DNA of 64,000 nt from Acaryochloris sp. CCMEE 5410. GTDB taxonomy: Bacteria > Cyanobacteriota > Cyanobacteriia > Thermosynechococcales > Thermosynechococcaceae. The translations under genes were made by a program, and so were the position numbers. Each line of letters opens with the position of its first letter. The stretch's first letter is position 1. Under the pieces are notes generated by a model. The model was given only the letters and a program-made list of their open reading frames with translations, was not told the origin of the DNA and made no database searches. The DNA lies in assembly GCF_000238775.2 (NCBI RefSeq), contig NZ_AFEJ02000005.1, forward strand, positions 1 to 64,000, written 5' to 3'. Positions 46,898 to 55,448 of this stretch are shown here, piece by piece.

Positions 46898-47296
46898 TCA
46901 GTAAAGCAACCTGCCTAGCAAATCATTCACGGAAGTTTGCCATAGTTCAAAATCATCTGAATCCTTCCACAACTTTTTGAGTTCAGACTTTTCTGAAATG
47001 GCTTCGGCAACATATCTCGCTTGAGAAATCATTGTTGCGGGTGGGGCTGGCCGTCCTTCTACCCATACCTCTACCTCCTCTGGGCAATCGTCAGAGGGTT
47101 CTCCCATCCATGCAGCCACAACCTCCAACGCTGCAATGGCAACCGCACAATCAGGGGCTTCTGGGGACTCGTCTGCTTGGTCGATGACGGTGTTTAGAGC
47201 ATCAATGATCGGATTGTCGTCATCTGAATCGGCCAGTTCAGCCATCCAGTCCAATGCGTCGTCATTCTCGAAGCTGCCTGGTCCCCATATGCTCAT
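46898..47296 (-). CDS. DUF4259 family protein
   Basis: 132 residues. The start MSIWGPGSFENDDALDWMAE is the DUF4259 signature, and a long acidic helical body follows. The family occurs in many bacteria, often near toxin or immunity genes, and has no assigned role. It sits beside a HigB/HigA-type pair. Intact. Confidence 0.8.
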   Translation of the reverse strand: MSIWGPGSFENDDALDWMAELADSDDDNPIIDALNTVIDQADESPEAPDCAVAIAALEVVAAWMGEPSDDCPEEVEVWVEGRPAPPATMISQARYVAEAISEKSELKKLWKDSDDFELWQTSVNDLLGRLLY

Positions 47297-47471
47297 CGCT
47301 TATCCCCTGGTGAGTTCCAGGGACAATTTACCGTGAGGAAAGAGGATAAGCCAAGGGTGCAGGGGTTGGACAGTTATGGGGCAAGACAATAACGAATGAT
47401 GATTTTTTCGGGCTAGGCACGAAAAACCCCAAAGATTTTAAATGCTGGTTTCACATCTAGAGGTCGCTTCG

Positions 47472-47771
47472 TCAATTAGGTTTAAAGTCGATTGAAAGGT
47501 CCACCGCATTCAAGATCGCTGCCAATGTCTCCAAAGTTGGATTGCCATTGCCTGATAACAATCGATGAAGATGTTGACGTGTGATGTCGGCTGCCGTAGC
47601 AATATCCTTGACATTGCCCTTGGCTTCGATCACATTCTTGAGTGCCAGCAAGAACGCCTCTGTATTGCCGTCCTCAAGGGTTTCGTCGAGAGCAATCTTC
47701 AGATATCTTGCGGCATAATCGGAATTCGAAAGTCTGATCAGTAGGTCATCTTGATAGCTTTTTACGGGCAT
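47472..47771 (-). CDS. HigA-type antitoxin (addiction-module antidote)
   Basis: 99 residues. The C-terminal helix-turn-helix (VKDIATAADITRQHLHRLLS) preceded by TEAFLLALKNVIEAKGN is typical of COG3636 antidote proteins. It starts three bases after the toxin stop, so the order is toxin then antitoxin. It would bind and block the RelE-like toxin and repress the operon. Confidence 0.83.
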   Translation of the reverse strand: MPVKSYQDDLLIRLSNSDYAARYLKIALDETLEDGNTEAFLLALKNVIEAKGNVKDIATAADITRQHLHRLLSGNGNPTLETLAAILNAVDLSIDFKPN

Positions 47772-47774
47772 CGT

Positions 47775-48113
47775 CTAAGCTCCTCCTTGTTCATCTTTGT
47801 AAGCAGCCCATAGCTTTTGTGCCGTTTTGATATCCTTGTTTTGCTGTTTTTTGGACCCTCCCAAGAGTAAGAGAATGATTTGCCCCTTCATCTTGCCAAA
47901 ATAGAGTCGGTAGCCTGGACCGAAAAAGAATCGCAATTCATAGATCCCTGCTCCTACCTGCTTGTGATCCCCAAAATTTCCTAACCTCAGCCGATCTAGC
48001 CGAACATCAATTCTTGCTTGGGAGTTAGGATCAAGGTTATCAAACCATTCATCAAAAGGGCATTGACCAGCAACCGTGACATATTTTTGAATGTCCCACT
48101 GCTGTTGATTCAT
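47775..48113 (-). CDS. RelE/ParE-superfamily toxin (HigB/COG3657 type)
   Basis: 112 residues. CPFDEWFDNLDPNSQARIDV, LRLGNFGDHKQVGAGIYELR and FFFGPGYRLYFGKMKGQIIL match the phage-derived Gp49/COG3657 RelE-like toxins, which cut mRNA at the ribosome. ATG 48113 with an AGGAGG-like site (GGAGGTAGC). Paired with the antitoxin downstream. Confidence 0.85.
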   Translation of the reverse strand: MNQQQWDIQKYVTVAGQCPFDEWFDNLDPNSQARIDVRLDRLRLGNFGDHKQVGAGIYELRFFFGPGYRLYFGKMKGQIILLLLGGSKKQQNKDIKTAQKLWAAYKDEQGGA

Positions 48114-48312
48114 GCTACCTCCTATTTATGAGTGTCGCATAAATGTGACAGTAATGGACATCTTCAACTTTTAGGTCGCGAATGTATCCCTGATGCTACT
48201 ACCTCTCAAAATTCCTCGATAGCCTGGTTAAGCGCTAGAGGCAGACCCCAGAAATTCCTAGGATAAGTCCAAGGATAGGGTTGTAGTTTCTGATTACTTT
48301 TCTTAGTACTTT

Positions 48313-48606
48313 CTAAGACGTTGGGTTTCCCCCTCGGCCTATTTCTCCATCTCTAGAAAGAAGATAGTCAACGGCACGTTTAAGTTGTTTTGCTTCTTCA
48401 CGAGTCTCTAGCATGGCTTCAGATAACACACCCATTTGAGCTTGTAATCCCAGTTGCCCTTCCATGAGACGTTCAAAGGCAGATTGTTGCTTTTCCTGCA
48501 CTTGGAGAACACTTTCAATGGAACGTTGCTGATTGTCTTGAATATTAACCAAGCGTTCAAGCATTTGTTCAATGCGATCCAGTCGATCCGGTTGGCTAGC
48601 AGTCAT
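48313..48606 (-). CDS. Coiled-coil protein coupled to the XRE regulator
   Basis: 97 residues, a continuous heptad pattern (RIEQMLERLVNIQDNQQRSI; LLQAQ-type repeats to LKRAVDYLLSRDGEIG). Its ATG overlaps the stop of the upstream XRE gene by four bases. Similar small coiled-coil proteins often accompany XRE regulators in cyanobacterial accessory DNA. Function unknown. Confidence 0.55.
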   Translation of the reverse strand: MTASQPDRLDRIEQMLERLVNIQDNQQRSIESVLQVQEKQQSAFERLMEGQLGLQAQMGVLSEAMLETREEAKQLKRAVDYLLSRDGEIGRGGNPTS

Positions 48607-48839
48607 ATTTGAACTCCCTCAACGTCATCAGGTTCCCAGTCAATTTCAACCAAGTCAGCAATTGTTTTCAGTCCAAAGTATTTGCAAAGTTGGGTGACGG
48701 TATGGTTATCAATCCGGTCAAAATGTCCGCGATAGATTTTTCCAACCGTAGTCGGACTAAGCCCGGTTCGAGCAGAGAGGGTTTTTTGGTCAATCCCCAC
48801 CTGTTCCATTAATTCTGGCAATTTAGTAATCACTTTCAT
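48603..48839 (-). CDS. XRE-family repressor
   Basis: 78 residues. Cro/C1-type helix-turn-helix: LMEQVGIDQKTLSARTGLSP and TTVGKIYRGHFDRIDNHTVT, then QLCKYFGLKTIADLVEIDWE. The gene starts next to a palindrome-rich promoter region at 48868-48912 and faces a leader transcript going right, as in a phage-type or TA-type switch. Likely represses itself and the divergent promoter. Confidence 0.8.
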   Translation of the reverse strand: MKVITKLPELMEQVGIDQKTLSARTGLSPTTVGKIYRGHFDRIDNHTVTQLCKYFGLKTIADLVEIDWEPDDVEGVQI

Positions 48840-48867
48840 AACTCCATCGTACTATCCAACGATAACA

Positions 48868-48912
48868 CGATATCAGTTTCATGTTGACATGATATTAGTA
48901 TCGTGGTATTAT
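48868..48912 (+). promoter_or_regulatory. Strong divergent promoter with repressor-type palindrome
   Basis: CACGATA (48868-48874) and TATCGTG (48899-48905) form an inverted repeat around CATGttgaCATG (48880-48891). Inside it, TTGACA (48884-48889), a 17-base spacer and TATTAT (48907-48912) make a near-consensus promoter reading right. The palindrome overlapping the promoter suits binding by the adjacent XRE protein. Confidence 0.7.
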
Positions 48913-48917
48913 CAGAG

Positions 48918-49128
48918 CATACCGAAGGAAAAGGAAAGCGCCTTAAGAAAGGCTTCCACCACAACCAAAGACCGGGCGACAGCGACCTTCCCCCAACTGC
49001 TAGCAACCACCTGAAGCTGGTGCCGCGACCGTAAGGCGATGCCTTCTAAGGCTAAAAACTAGAGACGATTCAAAAAACTTTCATTGACGAGAGCCGCTGC
49101 ACTTCCGGCAAGAACTTCAGCGGCTCTC
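48918..49128 (+). ncRNA. Structured leader or small RNA, ending in a strong hairpin
   Basis: Downstream of the strong promoter lies ~210 bases with no reading frame but several possible stems (GCCTT/AAGGC pairs near 48952-49050, CACC/GGTG near 49008-49025). It ends in an 11-bp perfect stem, GAGAGCCGCTG (49089-49099) with CAGCGGCTCTC (49118-49128). The U tract after it is weak. It could be a regulatory RNA or an attenuator for the small gene at 49157. Confidence 0.4.
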
Positions 49129-49156
49129 TTGCACACCTACAAAGAGGTATTAGCCA

Positions 49157-49339
49157 ATGCTAAACGATCCGATGACCCAGGCTTGGCAACCCTGGACTGA
49201 TGCTGAGATGTCTGAGCGAAATAAAGCTGTTTCCGGTAACTGGATTCTAGCCTTTTTCCAAGATGGCTATTCTCACGACACTATTGATTCTGGGGATTCT
49301 AAGGATTGCGTACCAGATACCCATCCAGAGGATAACTAG
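49157..49339 (+). CDS. Small hypothetical protein behind a structured leader
   Basis: 60 residues, acidic and soluble (MTQAWQPWTDAEMSERNKAV, GDSKDCVPDTHPEDN), with an AAAGAGGT site before ATG 49157. No family recognised. Its position directly after the leader hairpin suggests control by attenuation. Confidence 0.45.
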   Translation: MLNDPMTQAWQPWTDAEMSERNKAVSGNWILAFFQDGYSHDTIDSGDSKDCVPDTHPEDN

Positions 49340-49431
49340 CTCACTCCGTTCTTATTCCGCGCCCTGGTCCTGACTGGGGCGCAGCGGGAGCTGATTAACG
49401 ATAAATCTGTCACTTAGGCTAGGATCGATTC

Positions 49432-49692
49432 ATGACATCAACGACTAACGATCACAACCCATTTCTAAAAACCGCCACACAGATTGCAACGATAACGCTG
49501 GCAGTCCTTGCTGTACTAACCACCTTTGGCGCAGTCCTTGTATTCGTTATCCACTCAGTCATCGCCACGGATGTTGCCCCAAGGTTAGATCGACTTGAGG
49601 TTGCAGTGAATGATTTGAATGTCCGGGTTGAGCGCCTAGAGACAGGTCAACAAGACATCATCAAGCTGTTGACCTCTAAAAAGAATCTCTAA
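49432..49692 (+). CDS. Small membrane protein with coiled-coil tail
   Basis: 86 residues. One membrane segment (ATITLAVLAVLTTFGAVLVF) followed by a heptad coiled coil (RLDRLEVAVNDLNVRVERLE). A terminator follows 25 bases after the stop. The layout resembles small phage or plasmid membrane-anchored coiled-coil proteins. Function unknown. Confidence 0.55.
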   Translation: MTSTTNDHNPFLKTATQIATITLAVLAVLTTFGAVLVFVIHSVIATDVAPRLDRLEVAVNDLNVRVERLETGQQDIIKLLTSKKNL

Positions 49693-49717
49693 CCCCATCC
49701 TTTTCCCCAATACTTCC

Positions 49718-49749
49718 AAAATCCCCTGGTAAGTGAACCAGGGGATTTT
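49718..49749 (+). terminator. Rho-independent terminator
   Basis: AAAATCCCCTGG and CCAGGGGATTTT form a 12-bp stem with an 8-base loop. It closes the 49432-49692 gene. Confidence 0.75.
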
Positions 49750-49813
49750 GCTATACCCTCTCTCCGTCCCTGCAGTTTTTCAAAGGAACCCCCTGGAAAG
49801 GAGGTATTTTATT

Positions 49814-50161
49814 ATGCTGCTAAATATTCAACAAATTGCGATCTCTCAAATCACCCAGGACGATGTACACAGACTCTTAGAAGCCAAACCATCTGATGGG
49901 AAAGCTCTCGTCTACTCCTCTCACTGCCTAGCTTGTGGGTTGATTGTCCTCATATCTGAAGAAGATGAGTATCGGCAGTCGGATTTCGCGGATTACTCCT
50001 CAGCTATGCAACGGGTAATAGAGTGGGCACACCAGCGAGGGGCCTCATATCTAATGCTTTCTGAAGATGGCGAAGAGGTGGACCTTGTTGATACTTCATA
50101 CAATGCTTCAACCCACTATGATGAGGTCATGGAGGCACAACATGAAACGCATCAAGGTTGA
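49814..50161 (+). CDS. Hypothetical protein, DUF5983-like
   Basis: 115 residues from ATG 49814, with a strong AAAGGAGGT site. ITQDDVHRLLEAKPSDGKAL and MQRVIEWAHQRGASYLMLSE suggest a compact alpha/beta fold, similar in feel to DUF5983 proteins of plasmids, but this is weak. It overlaps the next gene by 20 bases, starting a run of overlapping genes. Confidence 0.5.
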   Translation: MLLNIQQIAISQITQDDVHRLLEAKPSDGKALVYSSHCLACGLIVLISEEDEYRQSDFADYSSAMQRVIEWAHQRGASYLMLSEDGEEVDLVDTSYNASTHYDEVMEAQHETHQG

Positions 50162-50660
50162 GAGATGGTATTTGGATCAACAGCTCCGCATTAGTCACCC
50201 TTCAGGAGTAAATAAGACAGTCATCCGCTATACCCCATCACTTGAGTATGATGATTTACCGTGGTGCAATCGCCGAAAAAGCGAACTAAAGGTCATTGGA
50301 ACTGAAGATATTGCCAAGCTAGCACTTTATGCAGGTGCATACTCCCGCTTGTGGATTGGCCCTTTGGATGGAATTGTTGCCCCAATGGACATTCAACCAG
50401 AAGGATGGACCTATGCCAGCGGAGATCCTTTAGAGCCTTCATGGTGGTGGCAATGGCATCCCTCTGATACGGCGAAGGAATTAATCATGGGGGATCTGTC
50501 TGAGCGTAACCCATTAGAGGTGAAGACTTTTAAGCATATGGCACCTATTCAATTGCAGAGAAAAACTGGACCATTGACGGATGTCCAGGCAATAGATGTG
50601 ATTCGATTACCTGGACTTATAAAAAATGGCGTGCCATTTATCTTTGAGACCGAATTATGA
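50142..50660 (+). CDS. Hypothetical protein
   Basis: 172 residues from ATG 50142. Soluble, Trp-rich (DPLEPSWWWQWHPSDTAKEL), basic at the N-terminus (MKRIKVERWYLDQQLRI). Overlaps both neighbours (20 and 4 bases), so it belongs to one operon with 49814-51028. No domain recognised. Confidence 0.5.
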   Translation: MKRIKVERWYLDQQLRISHPSGVNKTVIRYTPSLEYDDLPWCNRRKSELKVIGTEDIAKLALYAGAYSRLWIGPLDGIVAPMDIQPEGWTYASGDPLEPSWWWQWHPSDTAKELIMGDLSERNPLEVKTFKHMAPIQLQRKTGPLTDVQAIDVIRLPGLIKNGVPFIFETEL

Positions 50661-51028
50661 AGAAGCTCACTAACCTACAAAAGGCTTTAGCTAGCAAATC
50701 TGGAAAGGTATGCGTGACAATTATCCGAGATGATGTCCTAAAAGTCGTTTTTGGAGCAACTCCTGAGTTAGATATTGTTGATGAGCTACAGACGCTTACT
50801 AGAAACGAATGTTTTGAGTTAATTCCCGGATCATCTATTCAATACTGGAACTTTAAAGTATCGAAACCACAAAGCGCCTTTGAAGTGGGCAAGGCTATTG
50901 TTCAGGACTTAAAAGAGAAAGGCATTGAAGTTGAAGTTGAAATTGGAACGGGTCGTTTCCAAAACCTAACTTTTTCAACTGTAGATACAGATACTTTTCT
51001 CCAGTCCTCAATTGATGACAAAAGGTAG
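50657..51028 (+). CDS. Hypothetical protein
   Basis: 123 residues, starting in an ATGA overlap with the previous gene. Alpha/beta composition (KVCVTIIRDDVLKVVFGATP; GKAIVQDLKEKGIEVEVEIG). No recognised family. About 110 bases separate it from the next gene. Confidence 0.5.
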   Translation: MKKLTNLQKALASKSGKVCVTIIRDDVLKVVFGATPELDIVDELQTLTRNECFELIPGSSIQYWNFKVSKPQSAFEVGKAIVQDLKEKGIEVEVEIGTGRFQNLTFSTVDTDTFLQSSIDDKR

Positions 51029-51137
51029 AAGGAAGTACCTAATTATCCCCACTCAATTCACACCTATTAATTGATTTCACACCTATTAATTCCCCTGGCT
51101 GATTCGCTGGGGGTTTCGCATATCTGGAGAAAATCCT

Positions 51138-51719
51138 ATGACCGTATCAATCCCACCACTCACCCTCAAAAGCCCAGTCAACCTTGTCAGCCACAGTATC
51201 AACCCCGATGATCGCCCCATCCTCGAACAGATCTCAAGAATCGCCCCGAATCTTTCCCAGGACGAACTTGCGGCCCTTAGTATCGCTTCTTTGTATGGAG
51301 GCTACGAACCTAGATCTGTGGATGTGGATTTAGCTGTTTGTACTTCTAGTACTTTCGAGCAGTGCATCAACCTAATCCAAGACCTCTCGCAATCTGGCAA
51401 GGTCGCCTTAGTGCGAAGTATCACTGAACTGCTAGCAGCATCACACATCACCCCCGATGTTGCTTTGCCAGTCCTGCCCCTAGTCCCACCAACTCATCCT
51501 GAGAATGCTTGGTGTGTGCTGTCGATAGAGCAAGCGATTGCCTTTGCCAAGGCTGGACGGATGGACCCATCTATCCTGGTCTGGGGTTTCTCTCAGCAGT
51601 CGCTCCAAGTGATTCCCCCTGATCTTCTGGCTGCTGCCAATGAGAGCTTGCCAGGACTCCTAGAATCCCTCACTCTACCCCTTCATCAAGAGGCCACTAA
51701 TGATGCAAACCCAAGATAG
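51138..51719 (+). CDS. Hypothetical protein
   Basis: 193 residues. LEQISRIAPNLSQDELAALS and two similar helical halves with proline-rich joints (VALPVLPLVPPTHPENAWCV). No signal peptide. Overlaps the next gene by 20 bases. Unknown family; likely a plasmid operon component. Confidence 0.5.
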   Translation: MTVSIPPLTLKSPVNLVSHSINPDDRPILEQISRIAPNLSQDELAALSIASLYGGYEPRSVDVDLAVCTSSTFEQCINLIQDLSQSGKVALVRSITELLAASHITPDVALPVLPLVPPTHPENAWCVLSIEQAIAFAKAGRMDPSILVWGFSQQSLQVIPPDLLAAANESLPGLLESLTLPLHQEATNDANPR

Positions 51720-52218
51720 GCCCCAAGCCCCACCCCAACAGCAAGCCCATGTCCGACCCCTCGGATTTGGTGAAAGTCCCAGTGGCCTTGCGATATTCTG
51801 CAATCGGGCCAATACCAATACTTGGTATACCCTTAATCAAGCTTCCCAACCGGAAGAACTCCCTTACCCTGCCCTCACGGGTTATCTCCAAAGTATTGAA
51901 TTTATCAAGACCGAGTACAAAGGAAAACCCAAGACCAAACTCAGGTTTAAGATGATGGCTCATCGTCCCTGTACTCTGGAAGCGGGTTCTGAGTCCACGT
52001 TTACGAAGGGATTCTTGAGTGCGATCGCAAGTTTGACACCGGAACATCTCCGCTACCCCATCACCATTGAGGCCGTCCCCGCTGATGAAGAGAAAGTGCT
52101 GTTCTGCGCTGTGTGGCTGATGGGTCAGAAGGTCAGAACGCAATGGGACGAGCAAACGAACTGGCGGGAGGTCGCTAGACGAGCCAAGGATAATGTGGCG
52201 CAGCTTCAGCGTGAGTGA
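51700..52218 (+). CDS. Hypothetical protein, possibly OB-fold
   Basis: 172 residues. After a Q/P-rich start (PQAPPQQQAHVRP) the body (LAIFCNRANTNTWYTLN; TGYLQSIEFIKTEYKGKPKT; EKVLFCAVWLMGQKVRT) alternates strands like a small beta barrel of the kind found in single-strand DNA-binding proteins. This is only a pattern impression. It is coupled to both neighbours by overlaps. Confidence 0.45.
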   Translation: MMQTQDRPQAPPQQQAHVRPLGFGESPSGLAIFCNRANTNTWYTLNQASQPEELPYPALTGYLQSIEFIKTEYKGKPKTKLRFKMMAHRPCTLEAGSESTFTKGFLSAIASLTPEHLRYPITIEAVPADEEKVLFCAVWLMGQKVRTQWDEQTNWREVARRAKDNVAQLQRE

Positions 52219-52517
52219 TGAATCCGATCATCGACTGGCAATCCCTGAAGAACCTGACGGAGTATTGCCGGGAGGATATCAAGGGCTTCTGTGAGGATGA
52301 GGGGCTTCCGGTTTATCCCGGTCGCCTTCATCCCTTCCAAGCTCTGTTTCTCCGCAATTTGCTGTTGTGCAACTGGTCGGTGCGTGAGGGGTATTTCGCT
52401 TATTACTGGCAGGCTCAGCAAGCCTTCGAATTGTTCTGGGCAGAGTTACCGGATGATGTCACCGATTGCCAGTTGGCGGCATCTTGGATGGTCTGGTGTG
52501 AGGGGAGCTTGAAATAA
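52218..52517 (+). CDS. Hypothetical protein
   Basis: 99 residues; the ATG overlaps the preceding TGA. Helical, aromatic-rich (RNLLLCNWSVREGYFAYYWQ). Last gene of the 51138-52517 run, followed by a small hairpin (ACAGCTTC/GAAGCTGT, 52521-52544). No family recognised. Confidence 0.5.
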   Translation: MNPIIDWQSLKNLTEYCREDIKGFCEDEGLPVYPGRLHPFQALFLRNLLLCNWSVREGYFAYYWQAQQAFELFWAELPDDVTDCQLAASWMVWCEGSLK

Positions 52518-52966
52518 AAAACAGCTTCGGTAAGGAGAAGCTGTCGAGATCCACTTTTTTGGTGAAGCGATGGAATTATCTATTCTCACCCTTCTATTAG
52601 TGAGGATGCCCAACTTGAGGCGAAGAATGACAAAGCAGTATGGAAAAGGGCGACCTGGAGTATATTAGACCGCCCTCAAATGATTGCTGTTCATACAATC
52701 TGAATGAAATTTAACACAGTCTCAGATTCTATGTTTTGGGTTTTAACAAATTAGTCTAACCGAATGAGTAAAAGGGCAATCCATAGTCAGGAAAATTGCC
52801 CCGACTAAAGCATAAGATGCTTCTGTTTCATACCTACAAATCTATCACGTTCACCAAGATAATCCTTACTATCTATACATTTCTGCATTTTCATGACTGC
52901 TGTATTTATGAAGAATTAGGGCAATTAAAATAGCCTTGATTCCCGCTTTATTTTGGGAAAATCATT
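52518..52966. other. 450-bp gap with a hairpin and no gene
   Basis: An 8-bp stem (52521-52528 with 52537-52544) just after the previous stop may end that operon. The rest is AT-rich with no convincing frame or repeat, and presumably holds the promoter for the modification module. Confidence 0.5.
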
Positions 52967-53350
52967 ATGACAATCACCGTCGTTAATCTTCGCCACAATC
53001 GCAATGTCAAGGGCTACCGCTGCGACCGTGCCAGCGTCCTTGGTAATCCCTTTCATATGTTCCATGAATCTGAGCGAATGGCAGTGGTCGCAGCGTTCCG
53101 TGAATACCTCCATGAAGTCGCCAACCTGGGAGCCAATCCCGTTGATGTGGTTTCAGGGCTAGCTGAAAAGTACAACGTCCAGGTCTCAGGCATGTGGAAG
53201 CGCCCCAATCGTACTCAAGTGATGGCAGAGCTAGCCAAGCTGGAGGCCATGCCAGAAGTGAAGTTGCTCTGCTGGTGCGCTCCCTTGGCCTGCCACGGCG
53301 ATGTCATTAAGTCCTACCTGGCGTGGAAGCACAAGGAAGCTGGCAGGTAG
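52967..53350 (+). CDS. DUF4326 family protein
   Basis: 127 residues. VVNLRHNRNVKGYRCDRASV, LGNPFHM and the C-terminal LLCWCAPLACHGDVIKSYL are the DUF4326 signature, with conserved Cys and His that may form a metal or active site. The family is frequent in phages and plasmids and is suspected to act in nucleotide or DNA-base metabolism, without biochemical proof. First gene of the modification-type module. Confidence 0.85.
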   Translation: MTITVVNLRHNRNVKGYRCDRASVLGNPFHMFHESERMAVVAAFREYLHEVANLGANPVDVVSGLAEKYNVQVSGMWKRPNRTQVMAELAKLEAMPEVKLLCWCAPLACHGDVIKSYLAWKHKEAGR

Positions 53351-53442
53351 GTCTGTAGTGAACCAATCGAACAAAGAGGCGACCCACGGTTAGAGAGAAT
53401 CGCCTCAGCTAAAACCAATAAACATTCTAGGAGAAACGTAAC

Positions 53443-53727
53443 ATGTTTACCCGTAATGTGCGGCGGCTCTATCAGCCGTCCGTTAAACAATGCTGCGATT
53501 GTCACGAGTATAAAGTGGCAATTGCCTACCAAATCATTCCCCTGCGTCGTACAGGTGGCAACCACATCTGGTGGCTATGCCGGGACTGTGGGGCATCACG
53601 AGGAATCTTTCCCACCCCAGAGTTGAGCAGACGGCTAATGCGACTGGAAGAAAAGGAACGCTCTGAGCAACGAGCAAAAGTCGTAACTCTTGCCCCTCGA
53701 CCTGCCGCTCTCTCATCAGGGGCGTAA
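53443..53727 (+). CDS. Small zinc-finger-like protein
   Basis: 94 residues, AGGAG before ATG 53443. Two CxxC pairs, QCCDCHEYK and LCRDCGASR, 30 residues apart, should bind one zinc ion. A charged helical tail follows (RRLMRLEEKERSEQRAKVV). Probably nucleic-acid-binding or a partner protein of the module. No named family. Confidence 0.6.
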   Translation: MFTRNVRRLYQPSVKQCCDCHEYKVAIAYQIIPLRRTGGNHIWWLCRDCGASRGIFPTPELSRRLMRLEEKERSEQRAKVVTLAPRPAALSSGA

Positions 53728-53810
53728 GACGTGACCTTCCACGCCGATGTCGGCCTAAGACTCACTTTTGAACATCTGAAAAATCGCATCACTCAAATAG
53801 GAGGTAAATC

Positions 53811-54113
53811 ATGCCATGCCTTGAACCATTGACAGCCTCAATCGAGATTTTGGAGTTGCGGGAAGTGGACTGTGATTGGATGGGTGACCTGCTCGGTTAC
53901 TTTGCTATGGGTCATTATGAGCCAGCCACTTTTGCTCAGGCGGTCAACGCTGAATATGATCCAGACATCCCGGCTGAAGCCCATCAGATCTGCCATGAGT
54001 TTTGGGTTGAAGTTTCCTTAGAGCCAGATGAACTGGACTGTAACTGCACTTGCCTTAAGACCTGTAAGGCGGATGTGGATGGTGCATTTGCCGTTACCTA
54101 TATCGAACTTTAA
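53811..54113 (+). CDS. Small acidic hypothetical protein
   Basis: 100 residues, acidic, with a Cys cluster near the C-terminus (LDCNCTCLKTCKADVDG) that could bind a metal. AGGAGG precedes the ATG. No family recognised. Confidence 0.5.
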   Translation: MPCLEPLTASIEILELREVDCDWMGDLLGYFAMGHYEPATFAQAVNAEYDPDIPAEAHQICHEFWVEVSLEPDELDCNCTCLKTCKADVDGAFAVTYIEL

Positions 54114-54161
54114 CGGTAACCACAACCCCAATTAGCCAATTGAATATTGGAGGAAAATCCC

Positions 54162-54377
54162 ATGAGCAATTTAGTGTACTCGCCTCAGCATCATCTGGTG
54201 TACTTCCTCGGGACGCTCAGAAGACAAAACGGCACCCGTCTCAAGGTGTTCTCAACAGTCTCCAGACAGCACGTTCTGATGATTGCCAAGGACAAATCCG
54301 GGGAGTGGAGTAAGAACTTCACCACAGTCAAAATCACAGATTTACGCCCCGCTGTTCGACTCAAGTTGTGTTGTTAG
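54162..54377 (+). CDS. Small hypothetical protein
   Basis: 71 residues from ATG 54162, preceded by GGAGGAAAATCCC. Small beta-rich protein (HHLVYFLGTLRRQNGTRLKV, VKITDLRPAVRLKLCC). It ends 10 bases before the PAPS-reductase-like gene, so it is in the same operon. Unknown function. Confidence 0.5.
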   Translation: MSNLVYSPQHHLVYFLGTLRRQNGTRLKVFSTVSRQHVLMIAKDKSGEWSKNFTTVKITDLRPAVRLKLCC

Positions 54378-54387
54378 GGGCAGGATC

Positions 54388-55437
54388 ATGAGCGCCACCC
54401 AAATGGTCTTGCCCCTCCAGGTGCCCGGTGTTTCGACGCTCCCCGATCTGTCCACCTATGACCGTATCTTGGTTGCGTTCTCTGGTGGTAAGGATTCGAT
54501 CTGTTGTCTGCTTCGACTACTGGAATTAGGCGTACCCAAGGGCAGGATTGAATTGCATCATCACCTTGTCGATGGTCTAAGCAATACTCCAGTCAATTCC
54601 CAAATCTCCACTTTGTTCGATTGGCCTATCACGGAAAGCTACAGCCGAAAGTTTGCCCAAGCCTTCGACCTTCCGATTTACATGAGCTGGCTGGAGGGTG
54701 GTCTAGAACGAGAAATGTGCCGCGACAACCAACCCAAGGCACCCACTCACTTCCAGACGCCTGATGGTGAGCAGGTCTCTGGAGGGCAAGGCAAGCCTGG
54801 AACTCGTTGCAAGTTTCCTGCCAAAGTTGCGGACCTTAAGACCCGTTGGTGTTCTTCGTATCTGAAGATTGATGTTCTCAGCACCGCCATTGCCAACCAA
54901 TCTCGGTTCAATCATTCCCGAACTCTGGTGGTTACAGGGGAGCGGGCACAAGAGAGTGCAGCTAGGGCCAAGTATCAGAGTTTTGAGCCTCACCGGACTG
55001 ATCGGCGGGACAGCCCCAAACTCAGACGGCATATTGACCACTGGCGTCCGGTCCATGCTTATTCTTCAGAGCAAGTTTGGGAAACAATCCAGCGTTGGGG
55101 AGTGCAAGCCCATCCTGCCTATTACCTGGGCTGGGGTCGGCTGAGCTGCCAATTCTGTATCTTCGGCTCACCTAACCAGTGGGCTTCCAATGCGGCCATC
55201 TCGCCAGAGCGTTCAGAGCGGCTGCACCAGTACGAGCAAGCGTTTCAGCACACCCTCGACAACAAGCTTTCTATACCAGAGATGGCGGCTAGGGGCAAAG
55301 TCTATGAGGCCATCCACCAGAACCCTGACCAGCTCCGGTTAGCCCTCAGCCAAGACTATACACTGCCCATCCTCGTTGACCCAGATACCTGGACCCTGCC
55401 TGCGGGGGCATTTGGGGAGGATGCAGGACCGACTTAA
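54388..55437 (+). CDS. PAPS-reductase-like PP-loop protein (DndC-type architecture)
   Basis: 349 residues. The ATP-pyrophosphatase PP-loop is seen as RILVAFSGGKDSICCLLRLL (near residue 35). The middle has KTRWCSSYLKIDVL and TGERAQESAARAKYQSF, as in sulfonucleotide reductases and the DNA phosphorothioation protein DndC. A CQFCIFG pair near 255 could hold a cluster or zinc. Such proteins adenylate or reduce, often moving sulfur onto a nucleotide or RNA base. In this context a role in nucleic-acid modification is inferred; metabolic sulfate reduction is less likely. Confidence 0.8.
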   Translation: MSATQMVLPLQVPGVSTLPDLSTYDRILVAFSGGKDSICCLLRLLELGVPKGRIELHHHLVDGLSNTPVNSQISTLFDWPITESYSRKFAQAFDLPIYMSWLEGGLEREMCRDNQPKAPTHFQTPDGEQVSGGQGKPGTRCKFPAKVADLKTRWCSSYLKIDVLSTAIANQSRFNHSRTLVVTGERAQESAARAKYQSFEPHRTDRRDSPKLRRHIDHWRPVHAYSSEQVWETIQRWGVQAHPAYYLGWGRLSCQFCIFGSPNQWASNAAISPERSERLHQYEQAFQHTLDNKLSIPEMAARGKVYEAIHQNPDQLRLALSQDYTLPILVDPDTWTLPAGAFGEDAGPT

Positions 55438-55448
55438 GGAGATTAGAC

